DNA of 64,000 nt, taken from assembly GCA_027574665.1 (NCBI GenBank), contig CM050654.1, forward strand, positions 32,073,722-32,137,721, written 5' to 3'. The position numbers and the translations under genes were made by a program. Of the stretch, positions 50,101 through 62,887 are shown in pieces. This stretch comes from Rhynochetos jubatus. Its lineage: Eukaryota; Chordata; Aves; Eurypygiformes; Rhynochetidae. How positions within the stretch are numbered: position 1 is the stretch's first letter; the number at the start of each line of letters is the position of its first letter. The notes under the pieces were generated by a model. That model saw only the letters and a program-made list of their open reading frames with translations, did not search any database and was not told the DNA's origin.

Positions 50101-53100
50101 TAACGGCATACAGCACTTAGCAAAAATGGGAAAATTATATGGAAAATATCTTTTGGGTTTGGGAATAACTGGTCAGCACTTGTGAACATTTGATGGATAA
50201 TTTTCATTCATTGCATGAATTCCTCCCTTCTAAATGCTGGTTATGCTGACTTGTGGATTATTTTTTTTTTTTGGTTTGGCTCGAAAGTTTTCTCCCCTCA
50301 ACAGCTTTGTTTTGGATCAACCCATGTTGCAAAGATTGCCTCCAAGGGGGGCACAGTAGTGCCCAAGTACACTCAGAATAGGCTTTGGACAATACTTGGC
50401 TGAACTGTATGTAGCGGGGATGCTCCCTCATGCAGATCATGTCCAGATGCCAATGCAGTTGTACAGGTGTGAAAAATACATCTGTGGTGTAGAAATGGCT
50501 CAAACCAGCCGTTCTTTGATAAAGTATTTACAGATCCTTCTTTTGCATTTAGTGCCGTATGGTATCACTGAGGAGGTGCAAAAGGTTATTGCCTGCAGTT
50601 ACAATGGCACTAGTGCTCATGGGACTGAGTAAAGCGAGTAAATGGACCAGGTAGTGAAAGGCTTCTCTGTATTTCTGTGTGAGGGGTACAGTAATAATTT
50701 GCATTTTATTTTTACTTTGTGGGAAACTGCCAATTCCTGAGGAAGCATCATTACTGGCATGGGTCTTCTCGTGTTGTGTCAGGAGTTTTTTTTCTCATTG
50801 TAGTGGGATATTGAGTGTGTCCATTAATGAAGGCGTTTGAAAACCTGTAGATCTTTGCAAGGAGTGTTTCATTCTGCCTTTCAGATGCATGTGAGTGCCC
50901 AGAGAGGACAGCAGCAAGTCAACAGTCTTAGGGTGAAATTTTGCACGATGTACATGCAATAAGATACAGAAGAGTTTGTGCAAGCACTCGGTGTTGAATG
51001 ACAGAAAAGTCTGTGGGAACCACAGCCAAACAGCTTGAAGGTGCTTTAGGGGAATGAAGGAGGTTGACAGCAACTGAAGGAGTTAGAAGTTTTTAATCAT
51101 TTAGAAATGTGGGTGGGACTGTCATCACCAGCCACTGCTGACCGTAGAAGCCCATTCCTGCAGCCCTTAGGCAAGGCTTTCCTTGCCTGGAATAGTTGCA
51201 TAATCACACCTAAACCGCCCCATTGGTGTTAATGTCTGGCAGGTCGTTTCACAGAGCAGCTTTGGGTTATAATTACATAAGCATCTTTGAGCTCTCAATA
51301 ACTAAACATTGTTATTTGCTAGTGGTCAGGAGCTTATAGCTTGTTTTGCCTGTCCACAGACAAGACTCGATTTGTTTACATTTCAGCACAGAGGCAGATT
51401 ATATTGGGGTGCTTTAGTAAGCTAAATGCTCACATGCCATAAAGAACCACATAAAAACAACGTTTCTTGACATAGCCCACACAGTTATGTTTGATGAACC
51501 TGAAAATGTTTGGTACGTAGGGACCTTGCAGTGTTTTGTCTAATTGTCACAAAATAATAATGATATATCCAAGTTGCTGTTGTTTTCCAAAATACAGCAG
51601 TAATAACGAATAAGGAATCAAATCTTTCCAGAATCTTGCAGAATGATGTAATATGTTTAAATATGTAAACTGTGTAAGCGGCCCTCCGTGTGGTTTGAAG
51701 GACGTCTATAAAAAGAAATCCAACGTCACCCTTGTTTGCCATGCAGCAAGGGTCCTGCTCAACATTTCGGTGTGTTGGTGGTGGGCACTGGGGCCCATGG
51801 GATGTCCTTGACTGGGTACTCAGTGCTACTCTCTCCATTTCTCAGAAGGTTACGCTGAGGCAGAGACCATGCCAGCTGCTGTTTCTTGACTCTCCGTCAT
51901 CCCCAGGCTGGCTGAGCGGGGGATTTATGTTGTTAAATGGCAGTTGAGCACTGGAGAGAGGCTGAAGTCATTTATTTACACAGGGATCCATCCTGCACAC
52001 AGCAGCGTAGCACGTCTGGCCCCACATGAGGAAGCACCCAGGGCTGCCTTTGCGGGACCTGGCAGTCCGAGGCGTCCTGGTGGCTTTCTGACATGGATGT
52101 GTGCCCAGAGGAACCGACCAAAGGCACTTAACGTCTCTCCCATCCACCCACTGTTCCTGGGCTGAGCTGGGAGGATGCTTGCTGATGGTCCCTTGGGATG
52201 AGTGACTCACGCAGCCCGGAGCAGCGGCCGTGCTTCCAACTGTCAAAGCGCCTTGTGGGGTGGCTGCAGAAATGCTGGAGGTTTCCATGTAAGCAATGGC
52301 CAGAGTAAGCACATCTGTGAATGGCAGGGGAAGTGTCTACTAAATGAGAGCAAAAGAGAAGATGGTTTGGGAAAATCTGGGAGACACTGATGCTATGCTA
52401 CAACCTTCAGGCAGCACAGGGCTTTTGCTCCTGGGAAACCTGAGATAGGCTTGAACTGGTGGCATGGAAGTGGTTGTGTGCACTGCTCCCAGTGCCCGGA
52501 ATTGTCCCGCTCCGCCTGAGGGTTTGCAGTAACATATATTGGCATTGTTGTAGCTGCAGTGATGGTAAACAGTTTCCTAAGGCAGGCACGGACTGGCAGA
52601 ATAGTTAATTTGAGTTGGGTTTTTTTCCTTTGTCCAGTCTCTATTCCGCTTCTCACTGGAAACCAAGATGTTTACAATCAAGCTGGATTACCATACTGCA
52701 ACTGATGCTATCAGGAGTGATGATTTAGCATGTATTTATACCCACCCATTAGGAAGTGATGGACAGTGATGCTTCTGGCAATCTGCACCCCCTATTATTT
52801 AAAGGAGACAGTCACAATTTCATGGAATCATGGCTTCTTGTTGTTGTCTCAGAAAGCAATTAAAAGTTTAATTAAAATCAGCACTGTCTTTATTGGCTAC
52901 AACTGTAAATATCCTAAAATGATCAGACATGTGTCTGCAGCCTTTGGAATTGTGAATAGTGAACGGTTGCCAAACACTGAAATGAAGGAAAGTGTTGGCA
53001 TGAATTTAAAACCCATATAAATGCTAAATTAAATCTTTTAGATTGGATAATAATCTCCATATTTTTTAAAAACTATTTTAAGTATATCTGTCTCAAAATA

Positions 53101-53825
53101 AAGCAAGGAGGCAAAGGGAACGACATATACTTTAGACAGAACAACATTACTCATCAGACCTTTAACGTTAATGTTCACAAGGCTTTTAAAAGACTCTCTG
53201 TGCAATACTGTAATGTAGACCATATTTTCAGCTGAATATTTAGGACAACTAGAGTCAGTTGCTACAAGATGGAATTAAGTCTCCAAGAATAAGCTTTTCA
53301 GAGGCACTGGGACGGCACCGAACTAGGGAGAAGCGACCAGCTTCTTGAGTAGTTCTCTTCCCCTCCCCATTATGCTGCAGTCCTGGTTTAAAGCTCAGTA
53401 GATTATGAAGTTAGATGATGTTTACTTTTTAAAAACTAATAAATTGTTGTTGAATTTACATTTCTTCTATTTTAATTTATGTCTTTAATTTAAGAAGGTT
53501 TTGGCATATATTATAGGCCAAAGAGTCTTGTTCAGACGAAACACTGGTTTGAGGAGGAAACCCTACCAGCGTGGCCTGGGTCTAAGTGAGTGCAGATGTA
53601 TAGATTTAAAGTAATGTGGATATATGTCGGAAAACTTCCCCTATTTTGCTCATTAAAGGTTAAATCACAGGCTCGGTAGCTAACCTCTCCTTGATTAAAG
53701 GAAGCTGTAGAGGCAAGGAACATCTGCATTCACGAGGTGCCAGGCTGTCAGCAAAATGGAGGAAGGAATCAAAGACAATGAAACCTCAGAAATGTGCATA
53801 AGTACTAATATTAAACAGACAGCGT
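47116..53825. other. Unique non-coding sequence
   Basis: No gene or element recognised in 6.7 kb. Slightly GC-richer DNA with several CpGs at 52000-52270 is the only visible composition change. No open frame there has a known motif. Confidence 0.55.
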
Positions 53826-54347
53826 GTGGTAAAAAGAACATTAGATCTTGGTGGAGTTCTATCCACAGAGCTGTTCTTGCTGGTAACAGCCACACGCTCA
53901 GCCGCTCCACCAGATTATGTCTGCCAAGAGCCCGACTGTTCTGCGGTCTGTATGTACATGGAGACTGTTGCTGTGGACAGAACTGTTATTAAAAAGGCAC
54001 AGAAATCATGCTTTCTGTTTTTTCTGTCCTACGCTGAAACTGCCCTCCCAGTGCCCATTGCAGGAGTTGGTTGGTGTGAGAAGTCAGAGGGACAGGGAGG
54101 AAGGAATTTGCATTTTCTTTTCTCTGCATGGGTGCCCCATTCTTCTGGCCTGGTTTTGGTAATCATTATCATAAAAATTCCTAACTGGGCCAAAAACCTC
54201 ATCTCTCAGGAAAGAGAAAGTAGCAACTTGGTCAGTGATGCGTCGGAGGAAACATCAACAAAAATCCTCGACCTGAAATTTGGGAAATGTAGATGTGCAT
54301 GTTTTGAAACGTGTAATATGTGTGGTAGAGAGCAAAAGAAAAACTGA
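53826..54347 (+). other. Longest open frame in the window (173 codons), probably chance
   Basis: Open from ATG 53826 to a stop at 54347. The translation has a hydrophobic stretch in the middle, a run of Ile/Val and Cys residues at the end (KCRCACFETCNMC), and no family I recognise. A frame this long is about the length expected once by chance in 64 kb of this composition. The first 90 bp (53820-53910) also resembles a decayed MIR head, which argues against a gene. Confidence 0.12.
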
Positions 54348-57014
54348 ATTTTAAAGGATTTCTAAATCTTAGTTTTGCAGTTTGGACTCTGCACTGGTGA
54401 AGTTTATTCCTAGAGTAGTGTTGCAGATGGGCTCCAGGCAATGAGTTCGGTTAACTGTAAAGTTGATAAGCATCAGTAGTGTCTTGGTACTAGGATAAAA
54501 GCAGTAAAAGTGACAGAACAAGATGTTCAGTAATGAAAAACTTGGAAAATATCTTGTGTTGTGTGCTTATAATTGTTAACGTATCTAAATTGAACCTTTG
54601 TTTCTCATCTTTCTATCAGTAAAGAGGTATAACCAGGCACGAGGTTGTTCAGGCATGCAATGTTTCACCTTCCTTTCTGGCATACAATAGGGATCATTTA
54701 ATAAATGTAGTTACCTAGAAGCCTTATGCAGTTGTGAACCTACAGCTTCCAAAAATTGTGGGTTGGGTTCACCGATGCCTTAAAAATGAGATTTGCACAC
54801 ACTATACCTTTGCTTGCTTTTTGTTTATGTGTTCTGGACTTTAAACCTCTGAGATCTGTCCTTTTAAAGTTTACACTGACAACCAAGTTTCAAGGAAAGT
54901 TTCAGGAGGCTTGTAGTAAAATCAGGGGAAATTCAATCTCTCTTTTATAGTATGTTAAGTCCAGTACGAATAGTAATACAGAACATCATTTTCTCTCGTA
55001 TGCACTATATGTACTTCCAGATGAGACACGAGTGGGACTTGCTGATATTCATCCAGCACAATGCACTGATCAGAATTTGATCGTATGCAGTAATATTTCA
55101 CAGATTTTATTGAGATAAAGTTTTGGAGTTTGGAAACAAATTAGTCTGGCTTCTTTGAACACATTCAAAGAGACACTCTGGGAGCCTGCAGAGCTCTGGG
55201 TGTTTTCTGTTTCTTGTAAGATCTCCAAGGCCAAATTGGAGCAAAATGCATCATTAAAAGGCCATACAACTGCCAAGATTGTCTCTCACCAACCTGTAAT
55301 TACAAATAGTTCCCACCGATTTGCCCCACTGACCTCCCATGAAGGCAAATGAGCGTTTATTTGGCATCGCGTTGCCAATTGTCGTGCACGTTTCTTGTTG
55401 TACATTGAACTTTTTATACTTTCCACTTAGTTTCTTTGTTTCTGGGGGAATCAGTTGGTAGTGTTTGCCTAAAAGGTATAGAAACGAGAGAAAGAAAAAT
55501 TTAAAACTGAAGAGAGAATGTGTTAGCAGAAAAAATCCATTTGAAGCCACCGGGGAATTCCTACTGTCACTTGAAATGGTTGTGGTGGGGGAGGAGAATA
55601 GAAAGGCCTGGATTTTTAAATGTGATTAAGATAAACAAGCAGTGTTTCTTATCCTTGAACTGGTTACAATCTAATCCAAGCAACTCAGTGTAAAAGTGCA
55701 TTTTTGGCCTTCATTGATATTTTTACTAATGTCAGCGCACAGTTTGGAATGATCGCATTTTGCTTTGACAGCGTGAAGCGTTGTGTAAGTTTTCATCCGT
55801 ACCACTGAACTATAAACATTGCCTTGGCCAGCCCAGCAGAGCTTGAACGTTTGAACTGGGAGCCGTCTTGCCGCGGGAAGGGCGGGAAGGGAGCTATTTT
55901 TCTTGCCGAGAGCAGAGTTGTCAATGGCGGTTTGGGGGGACGTCAGCAGGGACTGGTTGGAAGAGTTTTTAGCTCATATGGGTCTGATCCCATAATCTGC
56001 CTGGCCCTGAACTCTCAGGGGACCAGAATAAGTTATGTGTGTGTGTGAAAGTCAGGTAGAACTAGACCCTGAGATATTTTGATGTTATAACTGCCTGTTT
56101 GTGATGCAATTTCAGTATTAACCGTGAAGAGAGACATTCTTTAAGTGCCGATGGATGCTAAAGCTCCTGCATGATGCTCATTGCAATGTATCCTCCCTGG
56201 TTATTTGCTTTAAGAGTGTTAAGTCCATCTTGTTTCTTTGTAAGTCTGAGTCTGAAGTTTTTGTTGGAATCTGTATACATGAGCAGTGCCTCCACTGCTG
56301 GTGAGTTATTCCTCCTAGCCCTGGAGCACACTTACTTCCAGCCAAACAGGACTTTTGCCAGAGGGTGCTTCTCTCTTACTCAGAGTCACACTGCCCTGCA
56401 CCTAGAAGGGCAACAAAAAAAGAAGGATCTCAAAAGATAAAGTAAATCCTTATTTTTTTATCAACTGTGCAAGTCAAGACTTTGTCTGCTTGTTGCTGTC
56501 CCCAGGGTGTGTGGAGCAGGTGGTGGTTGGGGAAGCTGCTGTGGGTGCTGGGAACCATTCAAGCTTCTTCTCTGGGCTTAGATGCTTTGGAAAGCTTTGG
56601 GTATCAGAGCATTGCCCCCAGGCTGCTACCCCAATGCAGTGGACCTGTCTGCTCCAGACCCTGCTAAAATGATGCTGACACAGGTAACAATATTATATAT
56701 TATAGAGAGATTTGTAGGCTTTCTGCAGCGATTTCCATCACTTGAGTTCAACTCTTCCATTTCAGTACTTAGGCAACTCAGCTTCTGCCCTGTCCCCATG
56801 GCCAGGAGCACAGAGGGGGGAAATCTACAGGAGGTAAAACCTTTTCCAAGCAGTGGTTATGGTTTGATTTAGAGTTGACTGAGGGAAAAACAACCTCACC
56901 AAGAAACAGAAAACCAAAAGAAATCAAGGCAGAATGCACCAACACTAAAGAAAAAAGCAGGGAAGATAAAGTAATTTTCTGTTTGTTTTTGAGTTAAAAA
57001 AAAAAAGGTAGTTT
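54348..57014. other. Unique non-coding sequence
   Basis: No gene recognised. A short GT run lies at 56035-56046 and an A-rich run at 56996-57006 directly precedes the CR1 element. Confidence 0.6.
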
Positions 57015-57280
57015 TTGACTGGCAGCACCCAGAGGGTGGTGGTAAATAGTTCCTTTTCATATTGGCAACCTGTCACAAGTGGGGTCCCCCAGGAATCATT
57101 ACTGAGCCTGACACTGTTTAATATCTTCGTAAGTGATCTGTATGATGGGATCAAGTGTACCCTGATGAAGTTTGCTGATGATACCAAACTGAGTGGGGAA
57201 GTGGATACTTCAGAAGGGAGAGGCACCTGGCAGGAAGACCTGGATAGGTTGGGAGAGTGGGCTAGCAAGAACCTGTTAGG
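57015..57280 (+). mobile_element. CR1 LINE ORF2, reverse-transcriptase core (left part of a chimera)
   Basis: The frame from 57015 encodes the CR1 reverse-transcriptase palm: 'TQRVVVNSSFSYWQPVTSG', 'GVPQESLLSLTLFNIFVSD', and the catalytic FADD motif within 'LMKFADDTKLSGEVD'. It then runs into the '[13 protein letters not shown]' helix. CR1 reverse transcriptase copies its RNA into DNA at a nicked target. Both ends are truncated: there is no 5' UTR, ORF1 or endonuclease. At about 57272-57280 the sequence switches abruptly into an inverted piece of another CR1 copy. The + strand element resumes near 57616. It is dead. Confidence 0.9.
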
Positions 57281-57615
57281 ATTAGGATGCGGTTGGCTTT
57301 CTGGGCTGCAAGTGCACATTGCTGGGCCATGTTGAGCTTCTCATCAACCAACACCCCAAGTTCTTCTCCTCAGGGCTGGTCTCAATCCAGTCTCTGCCCA
57401 GCCTGTACTTGTGCTTGGGATTGCTCTGACCTTGCACTTGGCCTTGTTGAACAACATGAGGTTGGCCCAGGCCCACCTCTTCAGCCTGTCCAGGTCCCTC
57501 TGGATGGCATCCCTTCTCTCCACCGTGTTGACCGCACCACACAACTTGGTGTCATCCCAAACTTGCTGAGGGTGTGCTCAATCCCACTGTCTATGTCACT
57601 GACAAAGATGTTAAA
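57281..57615 (-). mobile_element. Inverted CR1 ORF2 piece inside the chimera
   Basis: Minus-strand reading gives '[20 protein letters not shown]', then a one-base loss that destroys the catalytic ADD motif and shifts the frame. It continues '[20 protein letters not shown]', '[20 protein letters not shown]' and, after further shifts, '[20 protein letters not shown]'. It repeats the stretch already present at 57113-57270 on the + strand but belongs to a different CR1 lineage (for example [14 protein letters not shown] against EVDTSEGRGTWQED). It also extends about 80 codons further. It has neither a CR1 3' end nor octamers, so it is not an ordinary independent insertion. Confidence 0.9.
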
Positions 57616-58133
57616 CTCTATTTAGCACTTGTCAGGCCACACCTTGAATACTGTGTTCAGGTTTGTTCCCCACGATGTAAAAAATGATGTTGGGCTGGAA
57701 AGGGTCCAGAGAAGGGCCTCAAAAATGATCAGAGGACAGGGAAGTCTGCCCTGTGAGGAAGGGCTGAGAGAACTGGGTTTGTTCAGGCTTGAGAAAAGAA
57801 GTCTTAGGGGAGAACTTATCACCGTGTTCCAGTATTTGAAAGGTGGTTACAAAGAAGATAGAGACTCCCTTTTTAAAAGGTGTCACATGGAAAAAATGAA
57901 GGATAATGGGTACAAGTTACTCCTGGGGAGATTCTGATTGGACACAAGAGGAAAATTTTTCACAATGAGAGCAATCAGCCATTGAAATAACCTCCCCAGG
58001 GAAGTGGTGGTCACTTTTAAGATTCAGCTAGACAGGTGCTCGGCCATCTTGTCCAAACTGTGCTTTTGCCAAGAAAGGTTGGACCAGATGATCCTTGAGG
58101 TCCCTTCCAACTTGGTATTCTATGATTCTGTGA
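57616..58133 (+). mobile_element. CR1 LINE ORF2 C-terminus and 3' UTR (right part of the chimera)
   Basis: The + strand element resumes with 'LALVRPHLEYCVQ'. A frameshift follows, then a long open stretch: 'GLERVQRRASKMIRG', 'LRELGLFRLEKRSLRGELIT', 'VFQYLKGGYKEDRDSLFKR'. It stops at 57935, and the 3' UTR has GGTCCCTTCCAAC and ends ATTCTATGATTCTGTGA. This is an older CR1 type than the tails at 9831, 12430 and 31969. Compared with a complete ORF2, about 80-90 codons between the left and right + strand parts are missing. Confidence 0.93.
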
Positions 58134-58339
58134 AATTTCATAATGCTATAAAACTGTATCAGTTTTGTCTTACCCCAATTTGTTTATTTGTATTAGGAAA
58201 AGTTTTTCCTTGTGTTTATTTACTTAAACATCTTTTTTATTTTGCTGTACTTAGTGTTTATGGGTGTGCAGGATAATGTTGGTGAGAGCCAAGCACCACA
58301 TCCAAACATTGCAGGCTCCCCACACCAGCATTCAGTGAG
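58134..58339. other. Unique non-coding sequence
   Basis: Nothing recognisable between the CR1 and the MITE-like fragment. Confidence 0.6.
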
Positions 58340-58402
58340 GGCCAGGCTCTGAGCTATTTAGGACATTTATAACTCCCACTGAAGTAATTTAAAGTTCTGC
58401 CA
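58340..58402. repeat. Old palindromic MITE-like fragment
   Basis: It reads 'ggccaggctctgagctattt', 'ggacatttataactcccact', 'gaagtaatttaaagttctg'. This is the order of an ancient amniote palindromic repeat (ggctctgatctcatttacacc…taactccattgaagtcaatgg). Only one arm is present. Confidence 0.4.
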
Positions 58403-61060
58403 TCCCATACTTCCACCTATATTGGTTTTCCTTTAAATCTATTTGCAGCTTATATTTGTCCTTTTAAAATAAATTTCTCAATACTTGTTTGCAGAAGCAT
58501 GAGATCATTGTTTTTGATGGTTAAGGTTTTCAAAAGAGAAAAAACACACTAATTTGCTTCATGTAGTTTGTTTAAAGAAATGAGCAAAGACATTCTTTTT
58601 TATTATTACTGCTTCATCCTAAATCCATGTATCTCTTTTAGAGTTTTTGGTGGCCTAAAATTATAAATAACTTTTTAAAGTTAGTTTGCCTGTGTGAGAA
58701 GAAAACTTGGGACAAGCTGGCTGTGCAGTCATCAGGCCAAACCTGCAGCGTCAAGATGAAAGAGCTGAGAGCAAGCTCTGGTGAGCAGAAGGGACAGAAA
58801 CGAAGGCACAGTTGGGCCAGGAAGGCATGAAGTGGGTTAAGCTTCAAAGCTGCTGCTCATGGGAGCAAATGAGAAATAAGGTATGTAGATGCCATACCTC
58901 TGTATCTGTATGAATGAAATGAAGTTCAGCTTGAGCCTGAGAGCCGATATTGACATGACAGAGCCCATTCACACATGTTTAAGGCTGGTCTGCACAGGGG
59001 AGAGCACTGAGGTACCAGCATGTCCCTTTGCCTTATTTTCTATCTCTCTGAGAGGAGAGCTGGCTGGGATTTTAAGAAAAAGAATAGCTTAGATAGCTGT
59101 GTTTGCATCCAGGGGCTGCTACTGTGCATGTCCTCCTTCTCCCTCTTTCCAGTGCTGTAAAGCACAGGGTTGCCCTGAGTTTCCTCTCAGTTCATTGCTC
59201 CCAGCGTACAAGTGCTTCAATTCATTCAAAATACAAAGTCAGGAGTCCCTCTGGACCAGTTCCTCCTTGCTCAGTGAGGTATATACTAAAACAAACAAAA
59301 ATTGGTACTGCCATGTGAAATCCTGTGCTCGCTGTGTCTGTGCTGGCTCTGTATCACCAGCCAGCTGGCACCTCAAGAAGGATTTTAGTCCCCTCTGGAA
59401 CCTGTGAAACACTTCACAAGTTCACACAGCCTCAGTAGCCAGATCTTGCCGAGGTTGGCTGGGATCCACGCCACCTTGCACGCGTGTAGTTCAGCATGCC
59501 AGACTCATGAGCAGTGCATTTGGAGCTAGTTGGTGATTGTGTATTTACCGAACAAACCTTGTCTGATTATAACAATTCGTATCCTCTGTATATCATTATC
59601 AAATGACAAATTAATGTCTCCTTAGTTTCCATGACACACGTCTGCTCGGAGGTGGGGAGCACAGACAGCTGTACAGAAACTCCAGGTCTGGCGTCCAGCT
59701 AAAAACTGCCTTTTCACTCAGCCTTCATATGTCTGTCTTGCTATCTTCCATGCCAATTAAGAACTCTTTCTACTGTCTGATAAAGTCCATACCGATCCAG
59801 TGATCAGTGGTCACATGACCATGATGTTGACTGCACAAGATCTAATGCGTTGCACCACATCCTTGTTTATTTCTTCACAACTTCCACATCATCCAAGAGG
59901 ATCGGTTCCCTGAAGGCACTCTTTACGACATAGGTTTCCAGAGGGCAAGGCAACCTGGCCAGCTGTCTGAGCAGGAAGTTTATTGGCAAATATGAATCAT
60001 CTCTAAGTAATATAGGTGCTATTTTTACTTTAGACCTGTCTACTAGCAAGGAAACAAAAAATATTATTACTTCTGGGATGGCCAGGGCCGCTCTGGGATT
60101 TGGACCTCCTATATGTGCACCATCCCAACCCAGGGATCTTCAAGAAAATCAGAAAGCTCTGACTATTTTCAACTTTTGATATTTACACTCTAAGGTTTCT
60201 TATAATCCTGCTTTTAATCCTAAATGTGATCTCTCAGAGACAGGGCCAGGCTCTGCACCCTCCATCTCACCAAATGGATGTTGTTGAAAGGCTGTGTGGC
60301 CAAACAAGTCAGGCCCCCCAGCAAGATCACCAGAGTTCTGTTTTGGAAATGGTCTGGTTTTGCCTTCTGCAAAGATAAGAGTTCAAAATATTTAAGAAAG
60401 AAACATGCACCTTCCAGGGCCTATAACTCAGTCTTGATGAGGCTTCTGAGAAAAATTTTGCAACTTGTGGCTTCATTCTCTCCATTCCACTTATAGGTGA
60501 ATGGGAGAGCTACAAAGCTTAACAGCAGGGCTCCTTTCCAGTCTTTTATACGCATATATCGCATAGAGGCCTCCCAGACACCTACCAAAAGTGATCTTAG
60601 AATTCCATCCAAACTGGCCAATGTATTCATAAATATTCTTTCCAGAATTTGAAGAAGCGTGGAAAAGCCGATCTCATAAGATACTTGGGTACGGTGGACT
60701 TCATAGAGACATAAGTTTTTGATCTACTCCTTGAGTTTTTGCGCCTTCTGTAATAATAGTTATCATCTTCTTGTCTATATCAGCATAAGGTAAGGTAAGC
60801 CCAGCTCAGCCTGTATTTTGGAAACATCCTCTTCACCAGGCAGCTTGTGGCACGTGCGGGGCTCAGCTCTTGGTCTGTCTGCAGTGGGTTGTTGGAAATG
60901 CCTGAGCTAACGTGGGTACCAAAGCAGCATCACTGCAGCAGGGAGTTCGCAGCAGGCTCATTTCTCAGAAAAACATAGATGAATTCTGGGCGGTTGCAAC
61001 TTTGGTTGTCCTGGTACTCAGACTATCTCATTTGCACTGTAGAAATACTCTGTGATTTCT
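58403..61060. other. Mostly unique sequence; minus-strand open stretch at 60222-60720
   Basis: No gene is established. In one minus-strand frame, 60720 to 60222 has one stop in about 166 codons (near 60421) and includes 'GVWEASMRYMRIKDWKGALL'. I do not recognise it. It may be chance or part of the same minus-strand transcription unit suggested at 61.0-63.2 kb. Confidence 0.35.
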
Positions 61061-61343
61061 TTAGGCTGAGTACAAGTTTGTGATAATTGGGCACAGTCCT
61101 GATGAGCCACACTGAGTGTGCAGGTAAATAACCATTTGGATTTGCTTTGGTAAATTATCTATTTCATCATTTTCTGTTTCTGGAGCGTATGAGTCATGAC
61201 CAAACTGATCGAAACTATTCACTACTGTGTTGATGTGTCCTCTCTCTGATCTACTATACTTTGTAGTATTGAAATTGTCCAAAAGCAAATGTGTCTCAAG
61301 TTGTTTATTCCTCAGTGTCCAACTATACTTCTTTTGCTGGCAA
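61061..61343 (-). CDS. Possible minus-strand exon
   Basis: A good 3' splice site lies just upstream on the minus strand: the pyrimidine-rich stretch 'ttcttgtcttcatttctttg' ends in CAG, with the exon starting at 61343. The open frame after it is 94 codons and reads like real protein ('SERGHINTVVNSFDQFGHDS', 'APETENDEIDNLPKQIQMV') before a stop at 61061. No strong donor is visible inside, so it would be a terminal exon, or the donor is weak (GTTATT near 61117). I do not recognise the protein. Confidence 0.22.
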
Positions 61344-62711
61344 CTGCAAAGAAATGAAGACAAGAATTGCTTAAAGTTGAAACATGCCTTTGTGACAGTT
61401 CAAATTAATGCTTAGTTAGGGGATGAGGGAGGGTTTGGCCGTTTGGGTTTTTTCACTCAACCGGTCTATCAGAAGAGCATGCTGACTTGCTGCGTTTCAA
61501 CTGTAGCCTGTGTTGGTTATGGTACAGCACCACATTTGCTTCAGGCCTAAGTGGCGGAGGCTGGTAAAGGGTAGGTGACTGACAAAAAAGATACTCGGGT
61601 TACTGAAAACACCCAGTAAGTGGGTAACTTCTTTTTTTCATGGTGATGCATTTCCCTAAATCAGTTTGCTTAGACTGAGTTTTCTGCTAACAGCTTTGCT
61701 TGTTGTTTGAGAGGTAGAGATCTTTAATTTGTGTAATCAGAGTTTAGATAACGCTAAATCAAGGCGACTGTGCTGACAGAAGGGAATGCTTAGTCACAAC
61801 CAGGCGCTCCTGGAGGCTGTAAGTCTATGATCTATCAGCACAAGTACCTTTGTTTTCTTACAAATCATAAGGGAACAAGAGGCCCTCTATAGAAGCATTG
61901 ATTGGGTATTATTTTCTCTCCTAATGCCTTAAAGTTCATCTGATCCTTCGTAAGCACTTGTGTCTACTTATCCTATTTAATTTAATGGAATACTTTAAGC
62001 CATTCAAGTTATCCACAGGTAGTACAGAAGCACTGATAAAATGGTGATATAAATGTCTCCTTCAGCAGCAAAATTTTCTTATTTTACTGAGGAGAAACAC
62101 ACTGACACTGAGAGAAAACCCTGCTGGTATGCTGGATGCATCCATAGCAATTAGTCAAGGAGTTATCAGCAGGAATTCTTACATTTCTTTTGTCTGTGGC
62201 ATCTTGAGAATATCCTTTCCCAAAGTACAATAAACTTTGAGGGGGAAAGAACGTTACAAGAAATTCCGGATATGAAATACAGTGTTTCTTCAGTGCTATG
62301 TTGCGGACAATATTGGGGCTGGTAAGAGCATGGAGACTACAATACTAGGTCAGACTGATAATCTTCAGTACAAAATTCTGGGGTTTTTTTCTGTGCTTTT
62401 TATATTCTTTTTTTTTTTCTGGGTATTTTTTATTTATTTCAGGGTGTTACATTTGTCATATAATGATTATTCGGTGGAACAGTTTCATAACATGCTTTGT
62501 TTGCAGCAGCTATTGGGAAATGGAGGTTTCTATCAGTATGTCTACTTGTTTTCTTTAATGATTACAATCTTCTGCCATTGAAATTCAATATAAAACTAAC
62601 AATCTTAGTGGAAACAGGAGAGGAGGGGAGCAAATGCAAGAATTACAGGAGGAAAAAAGCGTTAACCTGTGGGCCTTGTGATCTCCTTCGATGATGCATT
62701 TAGGGGCTCAC

Positions 62712-62887
62712 CGCTGTAGAGGGTTGATGGGTACCTCAACGTCCCTTGGCACGTACAACAGGTTGTGGTGTAGCACTGTATCCAGATGCTCCCAGAGCAA
62801 AGAACTCGTCTTCTGTTACTGTCCTCTGAAGACTGCTGCTGACTGAAATGGTATTTGGGTTCATTCCTCAGCAGACTCTTTTGTAAC
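62712..62887 (-). CDS. Possible minus-strand exon
   Basis: The open frame runs between a candidate acceptor at 62888 (pyrimidine-rich, ending TTGAG) and a good donor, GTGAGC, whose G is at 62711. It would be 176 bp and is fully open: 'LQKSLLRNEPKYHFSQQQS', then a basic and a Cys-rich stretch. Its phase does not fit directly to the possible exon at 61343, so another exon would be needed. Unidentified; may be chance. Confidence 0.15.

Noticed and set aside
52000..52270. CpG island or promoter
   Set aside because: GC is only mildly raised over a short distance, and no exon or core promoter motif could be identified.
53826..54347. Longest open frame (173 codons) as a gene
   Set aside because: Length is about what chance gives once in 64 kb at this composition. 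There is no recognisable domain, and its start overlaps a MIR-like segment. It is listed only as a low-confidence item.
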